A stretch of DNA of 64,000 bases, taken from contig JAHYYI010000001.1 in the NCBI GenBank assembly GCA_019425045.1, positions 150,643 through 214,642 on the forward strand. Reading direction: 5' to 3'. A program made the position numbers and the translations under genes. Positions within the stretch are counted from its first letter, which is position 1. Every line of letters starts with the position of its first letter. The DNA is from Collinsella sp. (lineage in GTDB: Bacteria > Actinomycetota > Coriobacteriia > Coriobacteriales > Coriobacteriaceae). The notes beneath the pieces are model-generated. The model saw nothing but the letters and a program-made list of their open reading frames with translations. It was not told the origin of the DNA and searched no databases. Shown here in pieces: positions 53,103 to 64,000 of this stretch.

Positions 53103-53241
53103 ATGCGTATCTTGATTAATGGATAAGCAAGTTTTCTATTAGTGGCCCCTCCCGGAGGATATCGAGCGGCCGAGGGGGCAGGCATGAACGCCTCTAGCCG
53201 AAAACAAAGTAGCTAAAAAAGCCCCGTCCCAAATGAGCTAC

Positions 53242-53436
53242 TTAACGCCAGGGGTCGGCTTCGAAGAGGGGTTCGCGCTCGGGGCGACGATCGCTATAAG
53301 GATCGTAGCCGTCGTCATCCTCGTTCTCGGCACGGATATAGGGGTCGCGCGGCTTGGGCGCCGGTTTAGGCGCAGGCTTAGGTGCGGCGGGTGCGGCATC
53401 GGTCGCCGGCGTGTTCGTCTTGTTCTTGTCTGTCAT
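53242..53436 (-). CDS. small Pro/Ala-rich acidic protein
   Basis: This 64-residue protein has a Thr/Ala start, three AlaProLysPro-like repeats (about residues 19-29) and an acidic, Tyr-containing tail ending PLFEADPWR. AAGGAG lies 8 bp upstream of the ATG at 53436. I do not recognise it. The terminator of clpB lies just upstream, so it has its own promoter. Confidence 0.6.
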   Translation of the reverse strand: MTDKNKTNTPATDAAPAAPKPAPKPAPKPRDPYIRAENEDDDGYDPYSDRRPEREPLFEADPWR

Positions 53437-53487
53437 CTGCATAGCTCCTTGCCATGTACTCACGTTCAACACCATCGATTGTCGCAC

Positions 53488-53524
53488 GAAAAAGGGCGGC
53501 GGACCCGATTGGATCCGCCGCCCT
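53488..53524 (-). terminator. intrinsic terminator of clpB
   Basis: AGGGCGGCGGA at 53493-53503 pairs perfectly with 53514-53524; TTTTT follows on the minus strand. Confidence 0.88.
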
Positions 53525-53567
53525 TGGCGTTTTGCGATGAGGGGCGGTTTTAAAGCCGGCCCAAAAT

Positions 53568-56195
<2,628 letters not shown>

Positions 56196-56373
56196 GGAAT
56201 CACCTCTCTTGGGGCGGCCGCCCTACGGGGCGGCTTCACGTTGTTCGAGAAGTATTGTTGCCAGCTTTGTACGATCTTATACACAAATCTAAGTCTCTAT
56301 ATATAAGATTTTCTGAGTGATTGATGGATAGGGAGCAGGTGCGCTCACCCGCTACGGCCTCGTCCCCTTACTA

Positions 56374-56588
56374 TCTCAATCTGTAACATCTAGCGGCTGT
56401 TTATGGCTCTAGATGTTACAGATCGAGATGAAATGACCAGCGCACCCGTTTATCTAAATCTGTAACATCTAGTCAGCAAATAGAGCTCTATCTGTTACAA
56501 ATCGAGACGAACAGAAAACACCCGGATCAAAAATCTAAATCTGTAACACCAGGCCCACTTTTAGCGGCCAAGATGTTACAGATCGAGA
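56374..56588. repeat. three tandem palindromes with CTGTAACATCTAG arms, about 80-bp period
   Basis: Palindrome 1: arms 56374-56393 and 56409-56428. Palindrome 2: 56452-56472 and 56488-56507. Palindrome 3: 56532-56553 and 56568-56588. Left arms read AATCTGTAACATCTAG with small changes; right arms end GTTACAGATCGAGA. Starts are 79 and 81 bp apart. The 446-bp gap 56196-56641 has no gene. Confidence 0.85.
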
Positions 56589-56598
56589 CAGACCGAAA

Positions 56599-56633
56599 AC
56601 CACCACAAAGAGGACAGGCACCTTTGTGGTGGT
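56599..56633. repeat. CACCACAAAG palindrome, copy 1
   Basis: ACCACCACAAAG at 56599-56610 pairs perfectly with 56622-56633; the loop is AGGACAGGCAC. It ends 8 bp before the stop of the gene at 56642. Two further copies lie at 57403 and 58270. Confidence 0.85.
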
Positions 56634-56641
56634 CGCGGTTT

Positions 56642-57313
56642 CTACTCCTTCGCCGAACCCGTACTTCCCGATTCGACGGTCCAGGGCATCTCATCCTCGA
56701 ACAGCCATGTACGGGCAGACCCACTATCGCGTGCAGTCTGCGGGTCAGGCAAGCAGGTCTGTTTATAGGCATCTTGGATACACTGACCCATAAAATCGTT
56801 GAGCTCGGTCTGGTCGCCCTCCATGACATAGGCGACATCGCCGTCCATGATGTAGATGCCCGGACCCTCATTGCCCTCGTAGCCCGGATCGTACGAGACA
56901 TCACATAACTTTGCGCCGTTTGCAGTGTCCAGCTCGATGGAAGAGTGGCATCCGCCAACCATGTCGTTCGCTTTTGCCCGATAGGACGCATATCCGTACC
57001 AACGCTTAACTGTTTTGCCCTTGAGTAGCTCGGACGCCCTATCGATCAGGCTTGTATCCGTGGTATAGCGCATGGCCCCAAGCTGAATACGCGGATAATT
57101 GCTAATACCCAGCACAGCCGGCTGCTCATCAAAATCAACGGTAATGGTCTCGGGCTTGTCGTCGCCGGTCAGAAGTTCGACAGATTGAGTCACAGGCTTG
57201 ACCACCGGCTCCGTCACCGCAGCAGGTAGAAATGCCATACCGACAGCGCCCGCGCCAACCACAGCGATCGCAAGCGCCAAGACAATCAATCCAATACGGG
57301 CAGAACGGCTCAC
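56642..57313 (-). CDS. hypothetical membrane-anchored exported protein
   Basis: The product has a basic start, one membrane segment (about residues 6-30) and an outer domain of about 190 residues with four cysteines. I do not recognise the family. The start is uncertain: GTG 57313 follows GGGGTG, while GTG 57352 has no ribosome site. It is divergent from a gene of similar design at 57548, with a palindrome between them. Confidence 0.62.
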   Translation of the reverse strand: MSRSARIGLIVLALAIAVVGAGAVGMAFLPAAVTEPVVKPVTQSVELLTGDDKPETITVDFDEQPAVLGISNYPRIQLGAMRYTTDTSLIDRASELLKGKTVKRWYGYASYRAKANDMVGGCHSSIELDTANGAKLCDVSYDPGYEGNEGPGIYIMDGDVAYVMEGDQTELNDFMGQCIQDAYKQTCLPDPQTARDSGSARTWLFEDEMPWTVESGSTGSAKE

Positions 57314-57402
57314 GGCAAAACACCCCACAACGCAAACCTTCGCTACCTGCACTAATGATATCGCCAGCCAGCATTATTACCAAAAGAAGCCGCGCGCTCC
57401 TC

Positions 57403-57437
57403 ACCACCACAAAGGGGACAGGCACCTTTGTGGTGGT
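57403..57437. repeat. CACCACAAAG palindrome, copy 2
   Basis: ACCACCACAAAG at 57403-57414 pairs perfectly with 57426-57437; the loop GGGACAGGCAC completes a GGGGACAGG core. It is in the divergent promoter gap of two exported-protein genes. Confidence 0.85.
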
Positions 57438-57547
57438 TTTCGACGCTAACGGTCGACCATCTCGCGCCATGAGATTAAACTTGAATTGTTCTCTGAACAT
57501 ATCCATTTCTGCCTATCCTCAACAGATCTTTGTCTCGAGGAGCGCAT

Positions 57548-58216
57548 ATGAAGCCGTCTCATTCCACCGGTCGCAACGTCATCGCCATTCTCGCCATACC
57601 CATCGTGATGCTCTTCCTTATCGTCGCCACGCCCTTTTCCCTTGGCATCGCCTCGCCCTTCGATTTATGCGGAATGGTCGACGCCGGCTCGCGTGCCACC
57701 TCGCTCTCCTTTATCTGTCGCGGCGTGTTCTACGAAGATGGAATTCCCACCGGAATTTGGCGGTCAATGTTACCGCTGCTCGGAACGATTGACGGATGCT
57801 TCCCCCATTTCAGCCTTGAACCTCAGACGATGAATTATTTGATCGACGACCAGCCACTCGACTCCATCACCCTCGCTTACGACTATGCTCCAAACACCGA
57901 TGAGCGTCACATGAACCAAGTCCTCGACAAACTGCTTGAACAGTGCGGGCTCACCGATGAGGTCGGCCGAACCGTCGACAGCGACCAGAAATTAAAGCGA
58001 ACAGAACTCCGCCGCATTGGAAAAATCAGAGAGCGAGGCGGAGCTGCCTACTGGCAGGCCTGGGCGATACGCGACAAGAGCGAATTTGGGCACAGCACCT
58101 ATATAGTCACTGTCTACACCAAAGACGGAATTAAGGACAATGTTGACGATTTCGCGTCATCCAAACTCGGCATCCCCAAAACAACCAAGACTCCCGGCTT
58201 GGATGAAATCCTGTAG
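57548..58216 (+). CDS. hypothetical membrane-anchored exported protein
   Basis: The 222-residue protein has one membrane segment (about residues 12-35) followed by an outer domain with three cysteines. It is similar in size and layout to the divergent product at 56642 but I see no clear sequence match. Start at 57548 follows GAGGAGCG. Confidence 0.65.
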   Translation: MKPSHSTGRNVIAILAIPIVMLFLIVATPFSLGIASPFDLCGMVDAGSRATSLSFICRGVFYEDGIPTGIWRSMLPLLGTIDGCFPHFSLEPQTMNYLIDDQPLDSITLAYDYAPNTDERHMNQVLDKLLEQCGLTDEVGRTVDSDQKLKRTELRRIGKIRERGGAAYWQAWAIRDKSEFGHSTYIVTVYTKDGIKDNVDDFASSKLGIPKTTKTPGLDEIL

Positions 58217-58269
58217 GGACGCCCATTAACATGCCGCTCAACGATCACAACAACATCGAGCTCGTCCCC

Positions 58270-58304
58270 ACCCCCACAAAGGGGACAGGCACCTTTGTGG
58301 TGGT
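58270..58304. repeat. CACCACAAAG palindrome, copy 3
   Basis: ACCCCCACAAAG at 58270-58281 pairs with 58293-58304 with one mismatch; the loop and the following TTTCGAC match copy 2. It lies downstream of the gene ending at 58216. Confidence 0.82.
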
Positions 58305-58311
58305 TTTCGAC

Positions 58312-58342
58312 AAAAAGAGGCCGCCCCGATAACAGGGGCGGC
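58312..58342 (-). terminator. intrinsic terminator of the hydratase gene
   Basis: GCCGCCCC at 58320-58327 pairs perfectly with 58335-58342; on the minus strand CTCTTTTTG follows. Confidence 0.75.
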
Positions 58343-58398
58343 ATCAAGCAAGTCTATTTTTGGCGTCCCTCAAGACCCAACGAGAACGCAGAAATGTA

Positions 58399-58472
58399 GC
58401 CCGGGGCTTGCCCTTTCCCGAACGCGACCCTCGCGAAGCGCGTGAGCGAGCGGGAAAGGGTAAGCCCCGGGC
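58399..58472. repeat. 22-bp-arm inverted repeat behind the hydratase gene
   Basis: Arms 58399-58420 and 58451-58472 (core CCGGGGCTTGCCCTTTCCC) pair with one mismatch. The 30-bp loop can itself fold (CTCGCGAAGCGCGTGAG). It lies between the hydratase stop at 58488 and its terminator. Confidence 0.78.
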
Positions 58473-58487
58473 GGACAATTAAGTGCG

Positions 58488-60788
58488 TTACTCGGCAGCG
58501 GCCTTGAACTTGTTGTAGTTGATCAGGCAGCCGGCCTTGACGATGGCACGCTCCTCGGCCGTCATATCGGCAATGTAGAGCTCAATCTGCTCGACCGCAC
58601 CATCGGCGTGCACCACGTAGGCGGCGATGTCCTTCAGGTCGCCATCGAGCGCGGCACGGATACCCGGCACAAAGACGTAATCGCCCACCTCAAAGTTGGG
58701 CTCGGCCTCCATCTGGAAGGGCACCATGCCCCAATTCATCACGTTGGAGCGATAGCGCTTGGTGGCGTACTCGTGGACGATGTTGGCCAGGCCGCCAATT
58801 ACGCGCTGGCAGCTCGCGGCCTGCTCGCGGGCGCTGCCGTCACCAGGCTTCTTGGCGTAAATCATGGAACCGAACTCGGTCGCCTTGGCATCGGCCGCGA
58901 CACCCGCGCCGGCCAGCGCCTCAAACACACCGGCAAGCTCGGCATCGAACGCCGCCAGGTCGCCCGCGGACTCGCCGGCAACGCGACGCTTCTCCACAGC
59001 GTCGACCTCCTTGGAACGACCCACGTAGGCCGGGTCGCGACGGCTGAGCGTAAACTCGGCCAGGCCCAGCGGGTTGGAGCGGAAGGAGCTCGTCTCGCCC
59101 GAGGGAATGAGCTCATCGGTCGTAGTGACCGGGTCCATGATCTTGGAGCACACCTTGAGCAGGATGTCGTCGCCGAGCGGCTCCATCGCGGGCCACGGCT
59201 TGATGTTGGGGCCTTCGACCAGCTCATCGGCAGGCTCCGCCTTGCCAAAGCCCCAGTACACGCGCTTCTTGTACGGCGCGTCGTCGAAGGTGTACTCGCA
59301 AGCCTCGTCCCACGTCTCCTCGGGCAGGTCGGTCGCCGGCGTCAGGACGCCGCCGTTGGCAGCAGTTGCCGCAATGGAGCGGGCGTCCATCAGGGCCACG
59401 GCGCTCAGCTGACCGTTGCCCGGCTTAGAGCCCTCGCGGTTGGGGAAGTTGCGCGTGGTGTGGCGAATGGACAGGCCGTTGTTGGCAGGCGTATCGCCGG
59501 CACCAAAGCACGGGCCGCAGAACGCCGTGCGCACGATCGCGCCGGCCTCCATAAGGTCGTAGATATAGCCGCGGCGCGTGAGTTCGAGCGCCACGGGCTG
59601 GCTCGTGGGATAGACCGACAGCGAGAACTCGCCGCAGCCGGTATTGGCGCCCTTGAGCACACGGGCAGCCTGCACCACGGAGTCGTAGTTGCCGCCCGAG
59701 CAGCCGGCGATAACGCCCTGCTGCACGTGCAGCTTGCCGTCGACGATCTTGTCGAGCAGGCTAAAGTGCGTCTTGCCCTCGCCGATCTTGGCAGCCTCGA
59801 GCTCAACCTCGTGCAGGATGTCCTCGAGGTTCTCGTTGAGTTCGTCGATCTCAAAGCCGTTGGAAGGATGGAACGGCAGGGCGATCATGGGCTTGATGCT
59901 CGACAGGTCGACCTCGACGCAGCCGTCGTAGTAGGCGACATCGGCGGGCTTGAGCTCGCGGTAGTCGTCGCCACGGCCGTGCATGGTCAGGAATGCGTGC
60001 GTGTCCTCGTCGGTTGCCCAGATGGAGGAAAGGCAGGTGGTCTCGGTGGTCATGACGTCGACGCCGTTACGGTAGTCGGTCGTCATGCTCGCGATGCCGG
60101 GGCCCACGAACTCCATGACCTTGTTCTTAACGTAACCCTTGGCAAAGACGGCGCGGATGATGGCGAGCGCCACGTCGTGCGGGCCGACGCCGGGACGCGG
60201 GGCGCCCGTGAGGTAGATGGCCACGACGCCGGGATAGGCGACGTCGTAGGTGTCGCGCAGCAGCTGCTTGGCCAGCTCGCCGCCGCCCTCGCCCACGGCC
60301 ATGGTGCCCAGGGCGCCGTAGCGGGTGTGCGAGTCCGAGCCCAGAATCATCTTGCCGCAGCCGGCGAAGTTCTCGCGCATAAAGGAGTGGATGACCGCGA
60401 TGTGCGGCGGGACGAAGATGCCGCCGTACTTCTTGGCCGCAGAGAGGCCAAAGACGTGATCGTCCTCGTTGATAGTGCCGCCCACGGCGCACAGCGAGTT
60501 ATGGCAGTTGGTGAGCACGTAGGGCAGCGGGAACTGCTCCATGCCCGAGGCACGCGCCGTCTGGATGATGCCGACGAAGGTGATGTCGTGGCTCGCCATG
60601 GCATCGAAGCGAATCTTGAGCGCCTCGGGATCGCCGGACGTATTGTGTGCCTGGAGGATCGAATACGCGATGGTGCCGCGCTTGGCATCCTCGGGCGTCT
60701 GCGTAATACCGTGCTCGGCAGCCTCGGCCGCAGGCACCACCTCGCTGCCGCCGCGCAGGTAGATGCCGTCCTCGTACAGCTTGACCAT
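58488..60788 (-). CDS. aconitase-family hydratase
   Basis: The 766-residue protein belongs to the aconitase superfamily: GSDSHTRYGALG near residue 155, AGCSGGNYDS near 365 and AFCGPCFGAGDTPANNG near 425 supply the three 4Fe-4S cysteines, and the C-terminal swivel domain has the SFRSNPLGLAEF region. The length and order fit hydratases annotated simply as aconitase-like in gut anaerobes; the substrate is not clear and no other TCA-cycle gene is nearby. Start at 60788 (MVKLYEDGIYLRGG) follows GGGAGA; upstream ATGs lack one. Confidence 0.85.
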   Translation of the reverse strand: MVKLYEDGIYLRGGSEVVPAAEAAEHGITQTPEDAKRGTIAYSILQAHNTSGDPEALKIRFDAMASHDITFVGIIQTARASGMEQFPLPYVLTNCHNSLCAVGGTINEDDHVFGLSAAKKYGGIFVPPHIAVIHSFMRENFAGCGKMILGSDSHTRYGALGTMAVGEGGGELAKQLLRDTYDVAYPGVVAIYLTGAPRPGVGPHDVALAIIRAVFAKGYVKNKVMEFVGPGIASMTTDYRNGVDVMTTETTCLSSIWATDEDTHAFLTMHGRGDDYRELKPADVAYYDGCVEVDLSSIKPMIALPFHPSNGFEIDELNENLEDILHEVELEAAKIGEGKTHFSLLDKIVDGKLHVQQGVIAGCSGGNYDSVVQAARVLKGANTGCGEFSLSVYPTSQPVALELTRRGYIYDLMEAGAIVRTAFCGPCFGAGDTPANNGLSIRHTTRNFPNREGSKPGNGQLSAVALMDARSIAATAANGGVLTPATDLPEETWDEACEYTFDDAPYKKRVYWGFGKAEPADELVEGPNIKPWPAMEPLGDDILLKVCSKIMDPVTTTDELIPSGETSSFRSNPLGLAEFTLSRRDPAYVGRSKEVDAVEKRRVAGESAGDLAAFDAELAGVFEALAGAGVAADAKATEFGSMIYAKKPGDGSAREQAASCQRVIGGLANIVHEYATKRYRSNVMNWGMVPFQMEAEPNFEVGDYVFVPGIRAALDGDLKDIAAYVVHADGAVEQIELYIADMTAEERAIVKAGCLINYNKFKAAAE

Positions 60789-60925
60789 ACTGTCTCCCAC
60801 TCTGCCCAAACAATTTGGGCGCATAGCATACATTCGTTCAATATCGTGCCATAGAACAGTTGCGAGTGGGCTACGAATCTGCGCGTTCACTTTATCTCAG
60901 TAAAGCAAAGAACGAGTTGGGTGCC

Positions 60926-61058
60926 GGGGGCAGACTTAGACGCCGAAATGACGAGAGTGGATAATCTCCCACTTTGAGCCTGCAAACAGGCCAAAAACGG
61001 GAGATTATCCACTCTCATTCTGCGGGCACTCATTTAAGTCTGTCCCCAATGAGTGCCC
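60926..61058. repeat. nested palindromes (family 1 copy 2 inside a GGGGAC-type palindrome)
   Basis: Outer arms 60926-60938 (GGGGGCAGACTTA) and 61035-61047 pair with one mismatch. Inside, 60953-61016 is a second copy of the GAGAGTGGATAATCTCCCAC palindrome seen at 14615. A third hairpin, GGGCACTCATT at 61024-61034 with 61048-61058, overlaps the right outer arm. It lies between the hydratase and hspR (61075), 17 bp past the hspR stop. Confidence 0.8.
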
Positions 61059-61074
61059 GGCAGCGCCGGCGGAA

Positions 61075-61491
61075 CTATACGTCGCCACCCGTACCTAGCA
61101 GCTTGCGCATGACTTGCTCGGGGTTAACCGAGCCGTCGCGCGGGGCCAGGGCGGTGATCTTCTTCTGCATCTTGTACTCGTGCAGCTCGTCCTCGAGCTG
61201 GCGCACGCGAGCGCGGAGCTTTTCGTTCTCGTGCTCACGCTCCTCGGCACGCTCCTTCATATCGAGGATGCGCACCACACCGGCAAGGTTGATGCCCTCG
61301 TCGGTCAGCTGGTTGATGAGCTCCAGGCGCTCGATATCGGCACGCGAATACAGACGCGTGTTGCCGCCCGAGCGCTGGGGGTTCACCAGGCCCTTGGACT
61401 CGTAGACGCGCAGAGTCTGCGGATGCATGCCGGTCAGCTCGGCCGCCACGCTGATCATGTACAGCGGTTTGTTCCTATTGTCCTCGGCCAT
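61075..61491 (-). CDS. hspR: heat-shock repressor HspR (MerR family)
   Basis: HspR binds DNA with DnaK as co-repressor and shuts off the dnaK operon. The 138-residue protein has a MerR helix-turn-helix (about 10-75: MISVAAELTGMHPQTLRVYE, then RSGGNTRLYSRADIERL) and a coiled-coil tail. It is the last gene of the dnaK-grpE-dnaJ-hspR operon, as in other actinobacteria. Confidence 0.95.
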   Translation of the reverse strand: MAEDNRNKPLYMISVAAELTGMHPQTLRVYESKGLVNPQRSGGNTRLYSRADIERLELINQLTDEGINLAGVVRILDMKERAEEREHENEKLRARVRQLEDELHEYKMQKKITALAPRDGSVNPEQVMRKLLGTGGDV

Positions 61492-61563
61492 ACTACCTGA
61501 CCCCTTTCCGTCTCGTTATCGTCCATCATAAGCCCGCGGGCGCGGGCGTGCGCCACGACCGCC

Positions 61564-62529
61564 CTAGTACGTCGCCTTGTAACGGTTGACCTTCTCGCGG
61601 TAGTCGCGCGTGTCGGTCTCCCGCAGCTTGGTCATGGCATCGCGCTCGTCGTCGGACAGGTTCGTGGGGACCTGCACCTTAATCTCGACAAGCAGCGCGC
61701 CTGTGCGGCCACGGTGCTTAACGTCGGGCGCCCCCATCTCCTTAAAGCGGAACTTCTTGCCCGTCTGGGTACCCGCGGGCACTTTCAGACGAACCGTCGC
61801 ACCGCCGGGCGTCGGCACGTCCACCGTGCAGCCGAGCGCCGCCTCATAGACCGAGACCGGTACCTCCATGGTCACGTCGGCACCTTTACGCTTAAACAGC
61901 GGATGCTCCTCCACGTGCGTGGTCACGACCAGGTCGCCGCGCTCGCCGCCGGCAACGCCATACTCGCCGCGACGTTTGTAACGCAGCTTGCCGCCGTCGA
62001 CCGCGCCTGCAGGCACCGAGACCGTAATGGTCTGCTGCTCGCCTGTCGAGGGAATGCGATAGGTGACCTTGTGCGTCACGCCGCGAAACGCGTCCTCGGC
62101 CGTTACGTCGACAGTCAGCGACAGGTCGCCGCCCTTGCGCGCGCGGTTGCGGCCCGCGCCCGCACCGGCAGCGCCCGCGGCCCCGGCAAAGCCCGAGCCC
62201 CAATCGCTGCCCCAGGCGCCGTTGCCGCTAAAGATGCTGTCGAAGATGTCGCCCCAGCCGCTGGCGCCCGCGCCGGCACCGTAGCCGCCGCCATACGCGC
62301 CGCCTGCGCCCGGCATGCCGCCAAACATGAGCATCTGGTCGTACTCTTTGCGCTTCTTCTCGTCCGAAAGCGTCTCGTAGGCCTCGCTGATCTCCTTGAA
62401 CTTGGCCTCGTCGCCGCCGGCATCGGGGTGATATTTTTGCGCGAGCTTGCGAAACGCGCTCTTGATCTCTTTGTCGGAGGCGCTCTTGGATACGCCCAGG
62501 ATGTCATAGAAGGTTTTGCCTGCAGCCAT
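61564..62529 (-). CDS. dnaJ: DnaJ-family co-chaperone without zinc finger
   Basis: The 321-residue protein has a J domain (1-70, HPD in KYHPDAGGDEAKF), a Gly/Ala-rich stretch (about 75-130) and two C-terminal substrate-binding domains. The cysteine-rich zinc-finger domain of full DnaJ is absent, so it is the CbpA/type II form. GAGAGGAG precedes the ATG. It follows grpE after a 107-bp gap with a strong hairpin, and precedes hspR by 72 bp. Confidence 0.95.
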   Translation of the reverse strand: MAAGKTFYDILGVSKSASDKEIKSAFRKLAQKYHPDAGGDEAKFKEISEAYETLSDEKKRKEYDQMLMFGGMPGAGGAYGGGYGAGAGASGWGDIFDSIFSGNGAWGSDWGSGFAGAAGAAGAGAGRNRARKGGDLSLTVDVTAEDAFRGVTHKVTYRIPSTGEQQTITVSVPAGAVDGGKLRYKRRGEYGVAGGERGDLVVTTHVEEHPLFKRKGADVTMEVPVSVYEAALGCTVDVPTPGGATVRLKVPAGTQTGKKFRFKEMGAPDVKHRGRTGALLVEIKVQVPTNLSDDERDAMTKLRETDTRDYREKVNRYKATY

Positions 62530-62602
62530 CGTAGCTCCTCTCCTGTTTCATCCGCCGTCCAGCGGACGGCGGCTCATGCTTTCATATGGCACTAGGCCAG
62601 AA

Positions 62603-62630
62603 AGGGCCCCGGGTGTTGCCCCGGGGCCCT
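62603..62630 (-). terminator. intercistronic hairpin between grpE and dnaJ
   Basis: AGGGCCCCGGG at 62603-62613 pairs perfectly with 62620-62630 over 11 bp. On the minus strand only TTTCTGG follows. Within an operon it would cause partial termination or protect the upstream mRNA. Confidence 0.6.
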
Positions 62631-62636
62631 TCTCAA

Positions 62637-63479
62637 TTACTCCTCGGTGCTCTCGGCCGTATCGGCCGCGGCATCCTCGGGCGCCGCTTCGGGCTCCGGT
62701 GCGGGGCGCTTCTCGCCACCGTAGGTCACCGTCACCATCGCGGAGCGCAGGATGCGGTCCGCCATGCGGTAGCCCTTCTGGTACACGTCGTTGACGGTCT
62801 CGTCGTACTGCGATGCGTCCTCGACACGCCCCACGGCCTGGTGCTCGAGCGGATCGAACGCCTCGCCCTTGGGGTCGATGGGCTCAACGCCCTCGTGAGC
62901 AAACACATCGAGCAGCTTGGCATGCACCGCGTCAACGCCGTCGACGAACTGCTTAAAGTCGTCGGCGAGCTCCTGGCTGCGGGCATGGTCGATTGCACGC
63001 TCGATATCGTCAACCACCGGCAACAGCGCGGTGACGAGCTTCTCGGTCGCGCGCTCGCGCTCGGCGATACGCTCGCTAGCGGTGCGGCGACGGAAGTTCT
63101 CCCAGTCGGCCTGCAGACGGGCGGTACGCTCGGTGGCGTCCTTTGCCTTGTCCTCGGCGGCCTTCTGGGCCTCTGCCGCAGCATCGAGCTCGCTGCGCAC
63201 GTCGGCAAGCTCCTTTTGGGCCTGCTCGAACTTGAGCTTAAAGTCGTTGTCGGCGGCTTCCTCACCGGCGCGGATAGCGGCTTCCACCATCTCGTCCTCG
63301 GTCATCGTCGCCTCCTTGTTGGAATCCTCTACCTGGTTCTCGGCAGCCTCGGCGGCCTCGGCCTCGTTGGCCTCGGTATCGTCGACGGTCTCTACGGGAA
63401 TCTTCACGTCCTTCTCCTCAGAGTCAACGGGGGCGGCGCCAGCGGCGGCCGCCTCCGTGCGAGCTTTACGGGCGGACAT
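62637..63479 (-). CDS. grpE: nucleotide exchange factor GrpE
   Basis: GrpE releases ADP from DnaK. The 280-residue protein is longer than usual owing to an Ala/Glu-rich N-terminus (1-75) and C-terminal tail. The core has a long coiled coil (80-150, with ARLQADWENFRRRTASE) and the beta domain with QKGYRMADRILRSAMVTV near 240. It starts 2 bp after dnaK ends. Confidence 0.95.
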   Translation of the reverse strand: MSARKARTEAAAAGAAPVDSEEKDVKIPVETVDDTEANEAEAAEAAENQVEDSNKEATMTEDEMVEAAIRAGEEAADNDFKLKFEQAQKELADVRSELDAAAEAQKAAEDKAKDATERTARLQADWENFRRRTASERIAERERATEKLVTALLPVVDDIERAIDHARSQELADDFKQFVDGVDAVHAKLLDVFAHEGVEPIDPKGEAFDPLEHQAVGRVEDASQYDETVNDVYQKGYRMADRILRSAMVTVTYGGEKRPAPEPEAAPEDAAADTAESTEE

Positions 63480-63481
63480 GA

Positions 63482-64000
<519 letters not shown>

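Noticed and set aside
56196..56373. HspR (HAIR) or CIRCE operator upstream of clpB
   Set aside because: Neither consensus is found; only the ATCTTATA/TATAAGAT dyad is visible, which fits neither.
58608..60854. 748-codon frame opposite the hydratase
   Set aside because: Same effect; the minus-strand frame carries aconitase motifs and a ribosome site.

Overview
The window looks like a chromosomal segment of a high-GC anaerobic actinobacterium of the class Coriobacteriia, most likely Collinsella or a close relative. This is inferred from gene content: an arginine deiminase pathway, a single-chain pyruvate:ferredoxin oxidoreductase, a dnaK-grpE-dnaJ-hspR operon, a PASTA kinase/FHA/PP2C cluster containing a fused FtsW-PBP protein, a mannose-type PTS with DUF956, and a membrane-bound LuxR regulator. 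No rRNA gene or marker protein is present that would fix the species.

Layout. 0-7.3 kb: arginine catabolism (start of one carbamate kinase, arcB, arcA, a YfcC-type carrier, then on the other strand a diverged arginine deiminase paralogue with an XRE/S24-like regulator, then a second complete carbamate kinase). 7.7-8.8 kb: a long leader followed by a DUF3830 gene and a helical protein. 9.0-10.4 kb: a DUF4143-type ATPase preceded by 34-bp repeats. 10.7-14.2 kb: nifJ/por. 14.8-18.5 kb: a three-gene operon of membrane-anchored protein, kinase-like protein and FHA protein. 18.7-23.0 kb: recR, ybaB and dnaX, split by one reverse-strand gene. 23.9-29.8 kb: an ABC exporter operon with an accessory exported protein, preceded by a secreted-protein gene broken by an in-frame TAG and by a double-HTH membrane LuxR regulator. 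30.2-40.3 kb: cell-wall and signalling operon (kinase, FhaA, FhaB, PP2C phosphatase, FtsW-PBP fusion, PASTA kinase). 40.4-40.6 kb: tRNA-Arg(CCT) and a tRNA-derived scar. 40.9-44.2 kb: mannose-family PTS. 44.6-48.9 kb: HypA-like protein, a large Fe-S/FAD oxidoreductase and a divergent TetR. 49-53 kb: DUF5692 protein (whose normal start is cut off by a TAG), an acidic membrane protein and a second DUF4143-type ATPase. 53.2-64 kb: clpB, two small exported proteins, an aconitase-family hydratase, and the hspR-dnaJ-grpE-dnaK heat-shock operon (dnaK runs off the window).

The coding part is mostly conventional. The unusual part is the intergenic DNA, which is full of palindromes falling into several recognisable families: 24-bp-arm palindromes with a GAGAGTGGATAATC core at 14.6 and 60.9 kb; palindromes built on a GGGGAC core at 14.8, 44.6, 57.4, 58.3 and 61.0 kb; an 80-bp-period triple palindrome at 56.4 kb; and two arrays of alternating GGAAAn(n)GCrTCCC sites, about 30 bp apart, that flank the kinase/FHA/FtsW cluster on both sides (29.9 and 40.8 kb). 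The most promising functional units are the LuxR/secreted-protein/ABC locus, the arginine deiminase paralogue with its coupled regulator, and the two ATPase genes that each carry repeats at their promoter.
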